Notes: generated by a model not told the origin, from the sequence alone. Positions 43,025 to 53,033 are shown, numbered from the stretch's first letter. The stretch is DNA of 64,000 nt from Frigidibacter oleivorans (GCF_003993775.1 NZ_RJRZ01000015.1:29073-93072); one strand, 5' to 3'. A program made the numbers and translations.

Positions 43025-43378
43025 TCACTCGGCGGTCGCGGCGGCGGCCTTCTTGGCCTTCTCTTCGGCGCGGGCCTTGGCTTTCTTGCCCGGCTCGGCC
43101 TGCTTGGGGTTGTTGCGGGTCTTCTTGGCGGCGATGCCGGCGGCTTCCAGCATCCGGGCGATCCGGTCGGTGGGCTGGGCGCCCTGCGACAGCCAGTACT
43201 GCACCCGCTCCAGGTTCATCTTCACCCGGTCTTCGCTGTCCTTGGCCAGCAGCGGGTTGTAGGTGCCCAGCTTCTCGATGAAGCGGCCGTCGCGCGGCAT
43301 GCGCGAGTCGGACGCGACGATCGAATAGTGCGGGCGCTTTTTCGAGCCGCCGCGGGCCAGACGGATTTTCATCGACAT
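43025..43378 (-). CDS. rpsP: 30S ribosomal protein S16
   Basis: A 117-residue S16: [30 protein letters not shown] (in parts), [25 protein letters not shown]. The C-terminus is a long Lys/Ala-rich extension ([20 protein letters not shown]) usual in alphaproteobacteria. ATG 43378 is preferred over the ATG two codons later because AAGGAGA then lies seven bases upstream. It is the first gene of the rpsP-rimM-trmD-rplS set. Confidence 0.95.
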   Translation of the reverse strand: MSMKIRLARGGSKKRPHYSIVASDSRMPRDGRFIEKLGTYNPLLAKDSEDRVKMNLERVQYWLSQGAQPTDRIARMLEAAGIAAKKTRNNPKQAEPGKKAKARAEEKAKKAAAATAE

Positions 43379-43420
43379 GTCAGTTTCTCCTTGGTCGTGT
43401 CGAACCGGGCAGGATGCCCG

Positions 43421-43720
43421 TCATTTCTGCAGTTTCTCGTGATGCCTGATGACTTCGCTGATGATGAAGGTCAGGAATTTCTTGGCGAAGGCCGGGTCGA
43501 GGTCGGCCTCGCGCGACAGCCGTTCCAGCCGCTCGATCTGGGCGGCCTCGCGCGCCGGGTCCGAGGGCGGCAGGTCGTGTTCGGCCTTCAGCCGGCCCAC
43601 CGCCTGCGTGTGCTTGAACCGTTCGGCCAGCGTGTAGACAAGGATCGCGTCCAGCCGGTCGATGCTGTCGCGATGTTCGTGCAGCAGGGCCGCGGCGCGG
43701 CTGGCGGTGTCGGCGGTCAT
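43421..43720 (-). CDS. Chorismate mutase (AroQ class)
   Basis: Converts chorismate to prephenate for Phe/Tyr synthesis. The 99-residue all-helical AroQ-type protein shows DRLDAILVYTLAERFKHTQAVGRLK (in parts), the active-site Arg/Lys positions, and PPSDPAREAAQIERL. It overlaps the GNAT gene at ATGA (43717-43720). The family assignment is good; no fused prephenate dehydratase is present. Confidence 0.88.
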   Translation of the reverse strand: MTADTASRAAALLHEHRDSIDRLDAILVYTLAERFKHTQAVGRLKAEHDLPPSDPAREAAQIERLERLSREADLDPAFAKKFLTFIISEVIRHHEKLQK

Positions 43721-44253
43721 GCGGCCTCCGGTCGGGGGTGGCGGAAGACGCGGCAGGGGCCGTCGCCGGGAAAGGCCGCGCCCGGTTCCTCGACGGCGCC
43801 GAGGCGCAGGGCCAGCGCGGCGGACCGGTCGTTCGCGGGGGCGATGTAGCTGACGGCGGTGGTCCAGCCGAGGTCGCGGAAGGCATGGACGCGGGCGGCG
43901 GCAGCGGCCTCGAAGGCCAGACCCTTGCCCTCGGCCCCCGGTGCCCAGACCGACCAGCCGAGTTCCCGTTCCGGCCAGCCCTCGGGATACCACGGACCGG
44001 TCATGCCGAGGGGCGTGCCTTCGGGCGTGGCGAAGACGAAGCTGCCGAAGCCGCGCATCGCCCAATGGCCGATCACATGGCCGAAGGCACGCCATGCCGT
44101 ATCGCGGCTGTAGGGGCCGCCCATGTGGCGCGACCGGTCCGACATGGCGAAGGCGCACCACGCCTCCCAGTCCGATCCCTCGGGCGCGCGCAGCACCAGC
44201 CGTTCGGTGCGCAGCACGGGGGTATCGGTCAGTGCGGGGGACGCGGCCGTCAT
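43717..44253 (-). CDS. GNAT-family N-acetyltransferase (RimJ/RimL-like)
   Basis: A 178-residue GNAT protein: LRTERLVLRAPEGSDWEAW at the N-terminus, ELGWSVWAPGAEGKGLAFEAAAAARVHAF (in parts; the acetyl-CoA-binding region, with the usual Q/R-x-x-G-x-G/A modified to GAEGKGLA) and NDRSAALALRLGAVEE. The substrate is unknown. It overlaps ffh upstream and the chorismate mutase gene downstream, both by ATGA. Confidence 0.85.
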   Translation of the reverse strand: MTAASPALTDTPVLRTERLVLRAPEGSDWEAWCAFAMSDRSRHMGGPYSRDTAWRAFGHVIGHWAMRGFGSFVFATPEGTPLGMTGPWYPEGWPERELGWSVWAPGAEGKGLAFEAAAAARVHAFRDLGWTTAVSYIAPANDRSAALALRLGAVEEPGAAFPGDGPCRVFRHPRPEAA

Positions 44254-45767
44254 TTCTTGCGCCCGATCCCCAGGCCCGACAGGTTGCCCGGCAGGTTCAC
44301 GCCGCTGCCGCCCAGCCCGGGCAGGCCGCCCGGCATCCCGCCGCCGACCTTGCCCTGCAGCGCCTTCGCGGCCTCTTCCATCTGGGCGGGGTCCATCTTC
44401 GACGGGTCGGGCATGCCCTTGCCGCCGAACATCTGCATGGCCTGCTTCAGCATGCCGCCCTTGCCCATCTTGCCCAGCTTCTTCATCGTGTCGGCCATCT
44501 GCCGGTGCATCTTCAGCAGCCGGTTGAGTTCCGCCACGTCCAGCCCCGCGCCCGCCGCGATCCGCTTCTTGCGGCTGGCCTGCAGCAGGTCGGGATTGGC
44601 GCGTTCCTTCTTGGTCATCGAGTTGATCAGCGCGATCTGGCGGCGGATCGTCAGGTCGTTCATGCCGGCGGCCTCGGCCTGCTTGGCCATCTTGCCCATG
44701 CCGGGCATCATGCCCATCACGCCCTGCATCCCGCCCATCTTCAGCATCTGGTCGAGCTGCCCCTTCAGGTCGTTCATGTTGAACAGACCCTTCTGGAACC
44801 GCTTCATCATCCGCTCGGCCTGTTCGGCCTCGAAGACTTCCTGCGCCTTCTCGACCAGCGCGACGATGTCGCCCATGCCGAGGATGCGGCCGGCGATGCG
44901 TTCGGCCTCGAAGGTCTCGATCGCATCCATCTTCTCGCCCAGACCGACGAAGCGGATGGGCTTGCCGGTGATGGCGCGCATCGACAGGGCGGCGCCGCCG
45001 CGCCCGTCGCCGTCCATCCGGGTCAGCACCACGCCGGTGATGCCGACCTTGCCGTCGAATTCGGTGGCGACGTTGACCGCGTCCTGCCCGGTCAGGCCGT
45101 CGACGACCAGAAGCGTCTCGCGCGGCTGCGCGACGTCGCGCACCGCCTGCACCTCGTCCATCAGCACGTCGTCGATATGCAGACGGCCCGCGGTGTCGAG
45201 GATGTAGACGTCATAGCCGCCCAGCGTCGCCTGCTGCTTCGCCCGCTTGGCGATCTGCACCGCCGACTCGCCCTTGACGATCGGCAGCGTCTCGACCCCG
45301 ATCTGCTGGCCGAGGATGGCGAGCTGTTCCATCGCCGCCGGGCGGTTGGTGTCGAGCGAGGCCAGCAGCACGCGCTTCTTCTCGCGGTCCTTCAGGCGCT
45401 TGGCGATCTTGGCGGTGGTGGTGGTCTTGCCCGAGCCCTGCAGGCCGACCATCAGGATCGGCGCGGGCGGGCTGTCGATCTTCAGCTGGCCGGGATCGCC
45501 CTCGCCCTTCAGCACATGGATCAGTTCGTCATGGACGATCTTCACCACCTGCTGGCCGGGCGTCACCGACCGGGTGACGGCGGCGCCGGTGGCCTTGGCG
45601 GTGACGGCCTTGACGAAGGACCGGGCGACCGGCAGCGACACGTCGGCTTCCAGCAGCGCGACGCGAACCTCGCGCATCGCGGTTTCCACGTCCTCGGCGC
45701 TGAGCGCGCCCTGCTTCGTCAGCCGCTCGAAGACCCCGGAGAGCCGTTCGGACAGATTCTCGAACAT
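44250..45767 (-). CDS. ffh: Signal recognition particle protein Ffh
   Basis: The SRP54 homologue that targets nascent inner-membrane proteins to FtsY and SecYEG. The 505-residue product has the N domain (MFENLSERLSGVFERLTKQG), GTPase G domain (GLQGSGKTTTTAKIA, DTAGRLHID, TRMDGDGRGGAAL) and a Met-rich M domain (GGMQGVMGMMPGMGKMAK, MHRQMADTMKKLGKMGKGG). ATG 45767 has an AAGGAGG ribosome-binding site. It heads an operon with the GNAT and chorismate mutase genes. Confidence 0.96.
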   Translation of the reverse strand: MFENLSERLSGVFERLTKQGALSAEDVETAMREVRVALLEADVSLPVARSFVKAVTAKATGAAVTRSVTPGQQVVKIVHDELIHVLKGEGDPGQLKIDSPPAPILMVGLQGSGKTTTTAKIAKRLKDREKKRVLLASLDTNRPAAMEQLAILGQQIGVETLPIVKGESAVQIAKRAKQQATLGGYDVYILDTAGRLHIDDVLMDEVQAVRDVAQPRETLLVVDGLTGQDAVNVATEFDGKVGITGVVLTRMDGDGRGGAALSMRAITGKPIRFVGLGEKMDAIETFEAERIAGRILGMGDIVALVEKAQEVFEAEQAERMMKRFQKGLFNMNDLKGQLDQMLKMGGMQGVMGMMPGMGKMAKQAEAAGMNDLTIRRQIALINSMTKKERANPDLLQASRKKRIAAGAGLDVAELNRLLKMHRQMADTMKKLGKMGKGGMLKQAMQMFGGKGMPDPSKMDPAQMEEAAKALQGKVGGGMPGGLPGLGGSGVNLPGNLSGLGIGRKK

Positions 45768-45805
45768 CGCGCGGCCCTCCTTCGGCCTGTTGACACCCTG
45801 CCGGC

Positions 45806-45833
45806 CATATGGGGACCGACGCCTGAAACCCAA
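45806..45833 (-). promoter_or_regulatory. Possible ffh promoter
   Basis: On the minus strand TTGGGT (45833-45828) is followed by 16 bases and CATATG (45811-45806), about 40 bases before the ffh start. Both boxes are partial matches to the sigma70 consensus. Confidence 0.3.
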
Positions 45834-45949
45834 CCCTCAAAGCGGAACGGCACCCGTGGGCGCAACGCGCTGACGGATGGCGATCCCCCCGGACGGGACG
45901 GGACCGGAAGCAGTGCACTTCCGGGAATTCCGGCAGCCCCTAAACGCAG

Positions 45950-45976
45950 CCGGCCGCGGAGTCAAGCCGCGGCCGG
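45950..45976 (-). terminator. Terminator-like hairpin downstream of azoR
   Basis: CCGGCCGCGG (45950-45959) pairs perfectly with CCGCGGCCGG (45967-45976) with loop AGTCAAG. On the minus strand it lies 25 bases after the azoR stop and is followed by CTGCGTTTAGG, a weak U-containing tail. Confidence 0.65.
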
Positions 45977-46001
45977 TTCGTCGAATGGGGCGGGGTGGGG
46001 C

Positions 46002-46586
46002 TCAGGCGGCCAGCGCGTCGACCGCGGCCTCGGCCTTGGCGATGGTGCCGACCGGGTCGAAGACCATCGCGTCGGCGGTGATGAACTCCACCGACTCGAA
46101 GCCGAGGAAGGTCAGCATGTGGCGCACATAGCCGCTGGCGAAGTCGAAGTCCGACCCGAAGCGGGTGCCGTCCGAGGACATCACCACATAGGCGCGCTTG
46201 CCTTTCAGCAGGCCCTCGGGGCCGGCCTCGCTATAGCGGAAGGTGATGCCCTTGCGGGCGATGTGGTCGAACCAGGTCTTCAGCGTGGCCGGCACGCCGA
46301 AATTGTAGATCGGCAGGCCGATCACCACGATGTCCGCCGCCAGCAGTTCGGCGAGGATCGCCTCGGACTCGGCGGCGATCCGGGTCTGGTCGGCGTCGCG
46401 CGCCTCGGCGGGGGTGAAGACGGCGCCCAGCCAGGCCGGATCGACCGGCGGGATGCCCGCGGCGAGGTCGCGGGTGGTGACAGTCGCGCCGCCGGCGGTC
46501 AGGCGGTCGATCAGGCGGTCGGTCAGCTGGCGCGAGACCGAGCCTTCGGGTTTGATGGTCGCGTCCAGGCGCAGGATGCTGGTCAT
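46002..46586 (-). CDS. azoR: FMN-dependent NADH-azoreductase
   Basis: A 194-residue flavodoxin-fold quinone/azo reductase that transfers two electrons from NADH, probably protecting against quinones. Motifs: LRLDATIKPEGSVSRQLTD (phosphate-binding loop of FMN), PIYNFGVPATLKTWFDHIARKGITF (in parts) and the FGSDFDFASGYVRHMLTFLG end. It is divergent from a LysR-type regulator across a 177-base region holding a LysR-type dyad. Confidence 0.9.
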   Translation of the reverse strand: MTSILRLDATIKPEGSVSRQLTDRLIDRLTAGGATVTTRDLAAGIPPVDPAWLGAVFTPAEARDADQTRIAAESEAILAELLAADIVVIGLPIYNFGVPATLKTWFDHIARKGITFRYSEAGPEGLLKGKRAYVVMSSDGTRFGSDFDFASGYVRHMLTFLGFESVEFITADAMVFDPVGTIAKAEAAVDALAA

Positions 46587-46690
46587 GTCACAAGTCCTCT
46601 CTGCCGGTCCGCTTCACCGCGAGGCCGGGTGGTTCGTCATCTGGGGTTGGAGTGCCGGGCGTCGAAGCGGTGATGCCCCGCGGTGGCCTT

Positions 46691-46709
46691 TGCAAAGTTG
46701 GCCATTGCA
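46691..46709. promoter_or_regulatory. LysR-type dyad in the azoR-lysR intergenic region
   Basis: TGCAA-N9-TTGCA (46691-46709) is an imperfectly extended dyad of the size and AT-bordered form of LysR-type binding sites. It lies 55 bases before the regulator start and about 105 before azoR, in the shared divergent promoter region. Confidence 0.45.
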
Positions 46710-46763
46710 TTCCCGAACACAACCTACATATTCGCACCCGTACTGTTGAAAGGCGCACAGGCG

Positions 46764-47666
46764 ATGAGCTTTCAGAACTGGGACGAGATCCGCACCGCCT
46801 ATCAGGTGGCGCGCATCGGGACGGTCAGCGGCGCGGCGGATGTGCTGGGGGTGCATCATGCCACGGTGATCCGGCATATCGACGCGCTGGAAACCCGGCT
46901 GGGCGCGAAGCTGTTCCAGCGCCATGCCCGCGGCTATACGCCCACCGAGGCGGGGCAGGAGCTGCTGAAGGTCGCCGAGACGACCGAGGACCAGTTCAGC
47001 CAGCTGGCCGCCCGGATCAACGGCGCCGGGTCCGAGATGTCGGGCGAACTGGTGGTGACCTCGCTGCCCGGCCTGTCGCAGCTGGTGACGCCGGTGATGG
47101 CGCAGCTGATGGCCGATCATCCGCAGCTGATCGTGCGCTATGTCACCGACCTGCGGGTGTTCCGGCTGGAATACGGCGAGGCGCATGTGGCGATCCGCGC
47201 CGGCGCCGCGCCCACCGAACCCGATAACGTGGTGCAGCGGCTGCACGAATATCAGGTCGCGCTCTATGGTTCCTCGGCCTATGTCGCGGCGCATGGCCAG
47301 CCCGCCACCGCGGCGGACCTTGCCGCGCATCGCTTCGTTGGCCCCGAGGATCTGTCCACCCGGGCCCCTTTCTACCGCTGGCTGGCGCAGCAGGTGCCGC
47401 GGGACCGCGTCACCTATCGCTGCAACGACAACGAGTCGACCGAGGCGGCGGTGCGCGCCGGGCTGGGGCTGGGCTTCCTGCCGGTGCCGATGGGCCGCCA
47501 TGCGCCCGATCTGGTCGAGGTGATGCCCGCGCGCGAGGAATGGACCTCGCCGCTGTGGCTGGTGACCCATGTGGACCTGCACCGCACGACCAAGGTCCAG
47601 GCCTTCCTGACCGCGATCAAGGCGGCGGCGCGCGACTGGCCGGCGCAATGTTCCGGCCGGCACTGA
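46764..47666 (+). CDS. LysR-family transcriptional regulator
   Basis: A 300-residue LysR protein: N-terminal winged HTH (about 1-65: AYQVARIGTVSGAADVLGVHHATVIRHIDALETRLGAKLFQR, in parts) and a C-terminal effector domain starting near residue 92 (ELVVTSLPGLSQLVTP). Divergent placement suggests control of azoR; the urate genes lie on its other side and are an alternative target. ATG 46764 has an AAAGG-type ribosome-binding site. Confidence 0.9.
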   Translation: MSFQNWDEIRTAYQVARIGTVSGAADVLGVHHATVIRHIDALETRLGAKLFQRHARGYTPTEAGQELLKVAETTEDQFSQLAARINGAGSEMSGELVVTSLPGLSQLVTPVMAQLMADHPQLIVRYVTDLRVFRLEYGEAHVAIRAGAAPTEPDNVVQRLHEYQVALYGSSAYVAAHGQPATAADLAAHRFVGPEDLSTRAPFYRWLAQQVPRDRVTYRCNDNESTEAAVRAGLGLGFLPVPMGRHAPDLVEVMPAREEWTSPLWLVTHVDLHRTTKVQAFLTAIKAAARDWPAQCSGRH

Positions 47667-47691
47667 CCGGCGCACTGATCGGCGCGGTGCG

Positions 47692-48525
47692 CTAGCGCCC
47701 CAGCACCCCGCGCAGCCGGGCGTGGCGGTTCACATCCTTGTACAGCAGATAGCGGAACGGGCCCGGCCCGCCCGCATAGCAGGCCTGCGGGCAATAGGCG
47801 CGCAGCCACATGAAGTCGCCGGCCTCGACCTCAACCCAGTCGCGGTTCAGCTTGTAGACCGCCTTGCCCTGCAGCACGTAGAGCCCGTGCTCCATCACAT
47901 GCGTTTCCTCGAAGGGGATGGTCGCGCCGGGCTGCAGGGTGACGATGTTCACATGCATGTCGTGCCGCAGGTCGGCCGGATCGACGAAGCGGGTGGTGGC
48001 CCAGCCCCCGCCGGTATCGGGCATGGCAATGGGCGCGATTTCGGCCTCGTCGGTGACGAAGGGGTCGGGGCGGGCGATGCCCTCCGCCGGTTCCCAGATC
48101 TTGCGGACCCAGTGGAAGCGCGCGGGTTCGGTCCCGCCATTGCGCAGCCGCCAGTCGCAGCCCGCCGGCAGATAGGCATAGCCGCCGGGGCCGAGCTCAT
48201 GCTCCTCGCCGCCGATCCGCAGCCAGATCACCCCGCCGGTGACGAAGATCACCCCCTGCGCGCCGGCATCGGGTTCCGGCCGGTCGGACCCGCCGCCGGG
48301 GGCCACCTCCATCACATACTGGCTGAAGGTTTCGGAGAATCCCGACATCGGCCGCGCGATCAGCCACATCCGCGTGCCGGACCATCCGGGCAGGAAGCTG
48401 GTGACGATGTCCGAGAACACGCCCTTGGGCAAAAGGGCATAGGCCTCGGTGAAGACGGCCCGCTGGGTCATCAGCCGGGTCTGGGGCGGCAGGCCGCCGG
48501 GGGGCGCGTAATAGCTGGGGGGCAT
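47692..48525 (-). CDS. allE: (S)-ureidoglycine aminohydrolase
   Basis: Hydrolyses (S)-ureidoglycine to (S)-ureidoglycolate and ammonia in purine breakdown. The 277-residue bicupin starts PPSYYAPPGGLPPQTRLMTQRAVFTEAYALLPKG (in parts), with metal-binding residues in ETHVMEHGLYVLQGKAVYKLN and GDFMWLRAYCPQACYAGG. The length is normal. It lies downstream of the puuE-uraD gene on the same strand across 144 bases that contain a double-hairpin repeat. Confidence 0.92.
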   Translation of the reverse strand: MPPSYYAPPGGLPPQTRLMTQRAVFTEAYALLPKGVFSDIVTSFLPGWSGTRMWLIARPMSGFSETFSQYVMEVAPGGGSDRPEPDAGAQGVIFVTGGVIWLRIGGEEHELGPGGYAYLPAGCDWRLRNGGTEPARFHWVRKIWEPAEGIARPDPFVTDEAEIAPIAMPDTGGGWATTRFVDPADLRHDMHVNIVTLQPGATIPFEETHVMEHGLYVLQGKAVYKLNRDWVEVEAGDFMWLRAYCPQACYAGGPGPFRYLLYKDVNRHARLRGVLGR

Positions 48526-48597
48526 GGTGTCTTTCGCTTCTCGCCGCGATCCTGCGCGCGCCGCTGGCCGAGGGCAAGCCCCGGGTGGAGAGGGCGC

Positions 48598-48660
48598 GGG
48601 GGGCGCTGCCCCCCGGCTGCTGGCGCAGCCTCCCCCGGGATATTTCGGAGCAGAAGATGA
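48598..48660 (+). repeat. Intergenic double-hairpin repeat, copy 2
   Basis: Two adjoining hairpins, GGGGGGC (48598-48604) / GCCCCCC (48608-48614) and GGCTGC (48615-48620) / GCAGCC (48625-48630), are followed by TCCCCCGGGATATTTCGGAG and CAGAAGATGA to 48660. The layout matches the degenerate element at 17622-17712. It lies between allE and puuE-uraD. I believe similar elements are scattered through Rhodobacterales genomes; that could not be checked. Confidence 0.6.
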
Positions 48661-48669
48661 GAGGGCGGG

Positions 48670-50085
48670 TCAGCCCAGCATCTGCGCGAGCCTCAGTTCG
48701 GCGATGCGTTCGACCTGGCGGCAGGCGGTGTCGAATTCGGTGTCGCTGTCCTGCGCGACCCGCTGGCGGAAGGCCGCGAGGATGCCAGCCTTGTCATGGT
48801 CGCGCACGGCGATGATGAAGGGGAAGCCGTGCCGGGCGACATAGGCGTCGTTCAGCGCCTCGAACTCGGCCCGTTCCGCATCGGTCAGCGCGTCGAGGCC
48901 GGCGCTGGCCTGTTCCGCGGTCGAGTCCGCCGTCAGCCGCCGGGCCTGCGCCAGCCTGCCGGCCAGATCGGGATGGGCGCGCAGCACTGCCAGCCTCTCG
49001 CCGCGCTCGGCGCTGCGAAAGGCGCGGGCCAGCGCATTGGCCAGCCCCGCCGGGCCGTCATGCGCGGGGCCGAGTTCCAGCCCGTAGGCCCGTTCCGCCA
49101 CCCAGGGCGAATGTTCGTAGACGCCGCCGAAGCGGGCGACGAAGGTTTCACGATCCATCCGGCTGGGCCGCTCGCGCCGCTGCGGCGGGTGGACCTCGGC
49201 CCAGTGCCGCGCGATCTGGCCGCGGGTGGCGAACCAGACGCCGCCCTTCGCCTGCGCGTGGTCGAGAAAGCGCATCAGCCCGGCGATCTTGCCCGGGCGT
49301 CCGATCAGCCGGCAATGCAGCCCGATCGAGAACATCTTCGGCCGGCCCGCCGCACCCTCGTCCCACAGCACGTCGAGGCTGTCGCGCAGATAGGTGAAGA
49401 ACTGTTCGCCCGTCACATAGCCGGGCGCGGTGGCGAAGCGCATGTCGTTGGCTTCCAGCGTATAGGGGATCACCAGCTGGTCGCGCCCGCCCGCCCGGGT
49501 CCAGTAGGGCAGGTCGTCGTCATAGGCGTCCGAGATCCAGTCGAAGCCGCCCTCCTCGGCGGTCAGGCGCAGGGTGTTGACCGAACAGCGCCCCGTGTAC
49601 CAGCCGCGCGGCCGTTCGCCCACGACCTCGGTGTGCAGGCGGATCGCCTCGGCGATCTGGCGGCGTTCCTCCTCTTCCGGCATGTCCTTGTGCTCGACCC
49701 ATTTCAGCCCGTGGCTGGCGATTTCCCATCCCGCCGCCTGCATCGCCGCCACCTGTTCGGGGCTGCGGGCCAAGGCGCTCGCCACGCCATAGACGGTGAC
49801 GGGCAGGCCGCGCCCGGTGAACAGCCGGTGCAGCCGCCAGAAGCCGGCCCGCGCGCCGTAGTCGTAGATCGATTCCATGTTCCAGTGCCGCTGCCCGGGC
49901 CAGGGCTGGGCGCCCGCGATGTCGGACAGGAAGGCCTCGGACTGCGCGTCGCCATGCAGGATCGAGTTCTCGCCGCCTTCCTCGTAGTTCAGCACGAGGC
50001 TGACCGCCACCTTCGCCCCGCCCGGCCAGCGCGCATCGGGCGGGGTCGGGCCGTGCCCGGTCATGTCGCGGGGATAGCGGGTCAT
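48670..50085 (-). CDS. Fused allantoinase (PuuE) and OHCU decarboxylase (UraD)
   Basis: A 471-residue bifunctional enzyme. Residues 1-300 are a PuuE-type polysaccharide-deacetylase-fold allantoinase ([47 protein letters not shown]). Residues 310-471 are UraD ([17 protein letters not shown] with H325, [30 protein letters not shown]). UraD makes (S)-allantoin and PuuE opens it to allantoate, so consecutive steps are joined. ATG 50085 lies in a divergent 77-base gap with uraH. Confidence 0.92.
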   Translation of the reverse strand: MTRYPRDMTGHGPTPPDARWPGGAKVAVSLVLNYEEGGENSILHGDAQSEAFLSDIAGAQPWPGQRHWNMESIYDYGARAGFWRLHRLFTGRGLPVTVYGVASALARSPEQVAAMQAAGWEIASHGLKWVEHKDMPEEEERRQIAEAIRLHTEVVGERPRGWYTGRCSVNTLRLTAEEGGFDWISDAYDDDLPYWTRAGGRDQLVIPYTLEANDMRFATAPGYVTGEQFFTYLRDSLDVLWDEGAAGRPKMFSIGLHCRLIGRPGKIAGLMRFLDHAQAKGGVWFATRGQIARHWAEVHPPQRRERPSRMDRETFVARFGGVYEHSPWVAERAYGLELGPAHDGPAGLANALARAFRSAERGERLAVLRAHPDLAGRLAQARRLTADSTAEQASAGLDALTDAERAEFEALNDAYVARHGFPFIIAVRDHDKAGILAAFRQRVAQDSDTEFDTACRQVERIAELRLAQMLG

Positions 50086-50162
50086 CGGTCGCTCTGCCTT
50101 GCCGTTTCTGCGGGTTCCGGCCAAGAATGGCCGCCGGGGTGGCGAAAGACCAGAGGGACCGA

Positions 50163-50531
50163 ATGGCAGAGGCGGAAACCGGGGCGGGTTATCTGACGAC
50201 GCATGTGCTGGACACCGCGCGCGGCTGTCCGGCGGCCGGGCTGCGGATCGTGCTGCGCCGCGCCGGTTCGGCGGCGGTGCTGGCCGAGAAGGTGACGAAT
50301 GCCGATGGCCGCACCGACGGGCCGATCCTGCCGGCGGCGGATTTCGCGCCCGGCATCTATGAGCTGACCTTCCACGCGGGCGACTATCTGCGCGCGACCG
50401 GGCAGGGCGGGGAAGAGCCGCTGTTCCTCGACGAGGTGCCGATCCGCTTCGGCATGGCGGATGCGGCGGCGCATTACCATGTGCCGCTGCTGCTGTCGCC
50501 CTACGGCTATTCGACCTATCGCGGAAGCTGA
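50163..50531 (+). CDS. uraH: 5-hydroxyisourate hydrolase
   Basis: A 122-residue transthyretin-like enzyme that hydrolyses 5-hydroxyisourate to OHCU. Motifs: [17 protein letters not shown] (catalytic His), [36 protein letters not shown] with the C-terminal YRGS that defines HIU hydrolases. GAGGGA lies upstream of the ATG. It is divergent from puuE-uraD and upstream of puuD, so it is probably co-transcribed with puuD. Confidence 0.94.
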   Translation: MAEAETGAGYLTTHVLDTARGCPAAGLRIVLRRAGSAAVLAEKVTNADGRTDGPILPAADFAPGIYELTFHAGDYLRATGQGGEEPLFLDEVPIRFGMADAAAHYHVPLLLSPYGYSTYRGS

Positions 50532-50690
50532 TCGCGCGGGCAGGGCGCGCCGCCGCTGCCCGGCGAACGGGCAGGGCGCGGCGAAGGGACCGCGGTGGGC
50601 GCTCGCGGCGGGACAAGCGCGGCGGGGCGCGCGACAGATGGCGACAGCAGGGCGCGGCGCGACCGCCCGCCGCAGGAGACAGGGGCAGGA

Positions 50691-51917
50691 ATGAACGACT
50701 TCGCGATCTTCATGGACTGGGCGGAATTCGCCGTCAGGTGGCTGCATGTCGTCACCGCCATCGCCTGGATCGGGTCGTCCTTCTATTTCATCGCGCTGGA
50801 CCTGGGGCTGCGCAAGGCGCCCGACCTCGCCCCCGGCGTCTCGGGCGAGGAATGGCAGGTGCATGGCGGCGGCTTCTACCACATCCAGAAATACATGGTG
50901 GCGCCGGACCGGATGCCCGACGACCTGATCTGGTTCAAATGGGAAAGCTATTCCACCTGGCTGTCGGGCTTCGCGCTGCTCTGCCTCGTCTATTACCTCG
51001 GGGCCGACCTCTATCTGGTCGATCCGAACGTGCTCGACATCCCGGTCTGGCAGGCGATCGGCATCTCCGTCGCCTCGCTGGCGCTGGGCTGGATCCTCTA
51101 CGACACGATCTGCAAGAGCCGCTTCGGCGACGACAACACGCGGCTGATGATCGGGCTCTACATCATCCTCGTGGCGATGGCCTGGGGCTATACGCAGGTG
51201 TTTTCGGGGCGGGCGGCGCTGCTGCATCTGGGGGCCTTCACCGCCACGATCATGTCGGCCAATGTCTTCATGATCATCATCCCCAACCAGACGATCGTGG
51301 TGGCGGACCTGAAGGCGGGGCGGGTGCCGGACGCGAAATACGGCAAGATCGCCAAGCAGCGGTCCACCCACAACAACTACCTGACGCTGCCCGTCGTCTT
51401 CCTGATGCTGTCGAACCACTATCCGCTGGCCTTCGCGAGCGAATGGAACTGGCTGATCGCCAGCCTCGTCTTCCTGATGGGGGTGACGATCCGGCACTGG
51501 TTCAACACCCATCACGCGCGCAAGGGCAACCCGCACTGGACCTGGGCCGCGACGGCGGTGCTGTTCCTGATCGTCATGTGGCTGTCCACCGCGCCGATGT
51601 TCCGCCCCGACCCCGAGGCGGAAGCCGCCCTGCCGGCGGGGGCGCAGCGGTTCGCCGATGCCGAGGGCTTTGCCGAGGTGGCCGACATCGTCACCGGCCG
51701 CTGCTCGATGTGCCATGCGGCGGAACCGGTCTGGGACGGCATCCATTACGCGCCGCGCGGCGTGCATCTGGAAACGCCCGCGCAGATCGCGCTGATGGCG
51801 CGCGAGATCTACCTGCAGGCGGGCGTCAGCCATGCGATGCCGCCCGCAAATGCGTCCTTCATCGAACCGCAGGAACGCGCCCGCATCGTCGCCTGGTATC
51901 GCGGCGCCGCGGGCTGA
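50691..51917 (+). CDS. puuD: Urate hydroxylase PuuD (membrane, cytochrome c fused)
   Basis: A 408-residue protein: an N-terminal DUF989 urate-hydroxylase membrane domain with about eight hydrophobic segments (VTAIAWIGSSFYFIALD, MAWGYTQVFSGRAALLHLGA, ANVFMIIIPNQ, RSTHNNYLTLPVVFLMLSNH) and a C-terminal cytochrome c domain with heme motif CSMCH (C338, C341, H342) and a possible Met ligand in HAMPPAN. It oxidises urate to 5-hydroxyisourate and passes electrons to the respiratory chain. GGAGACAGGGGCAGGA precedes the ATG. Confidence 0.94.
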   Translation: MNDFAIFMDWAEFAVRWLHVVTAIAWIGSSFYFIALDLGLRKAPDLAPGVSGEEWQVHGGGFYHIQKYMVAPDRMPDDLIWFKWESYSTWLSGFALLCLVYYLGADLYLVDPNVLDIPVWQAIGISVASLALGWILYDTICKSRFGDDNTRLMIGLYIILVAMAWGYTQVFSGRAALLHLGAFTATIMSANVFMIIIPNQTIVVADLKAGRVPDAKYGKIAKQRSTHNNYLTLPVVFLMLSNHYPLAFASEWNWLIASLVFLMGVTIRHWFNTHHARKGNPHWTWAATAVLFLIVMWLSTAPMFRPDPEAEAALPAGAQRFADAEGFAEVADIVTGRCSMCHAAEPVWDGIHYAPRGVHLETPAQIALMAREIYLQAGVSHAMPPANASFIEPQERARIVAWYRGAAG

Positions 51918-51935
51918 GCGTCGCGGGTTGAGCCG

Positions 51936-52976
<1,041 letters not shown>

Positions 52977-53020
52977 GGCGGGGCCTTCTCGTGGTTGTGG
53001 ATTGGTCAACGCTTCTCTAA

Positions 53021-53033
53021 GTTACACGATAAC
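53021..53033. promoter_or_regulatory. Zur-like box 1
   Basis: GTTA-CACGA-TAAC is a perfect dyad in the AT-rich 84-base gap between znuA and zur. Its form resembles alphaproteobacterial Zur/Fur-family operators (GTTAT..ATAAC). It would place both divergent promoters under zinc control. Confidence 0.6.

Noticed and set aside
43941..46673. A 910-codon open frame on the plus strand opposite ffh and azoR
   Set aside because: Antisense of ffh, the GNAT gene and azoR; low-complexity composition and no ribosome-binding site. The minus-strand genes are unmistakable.
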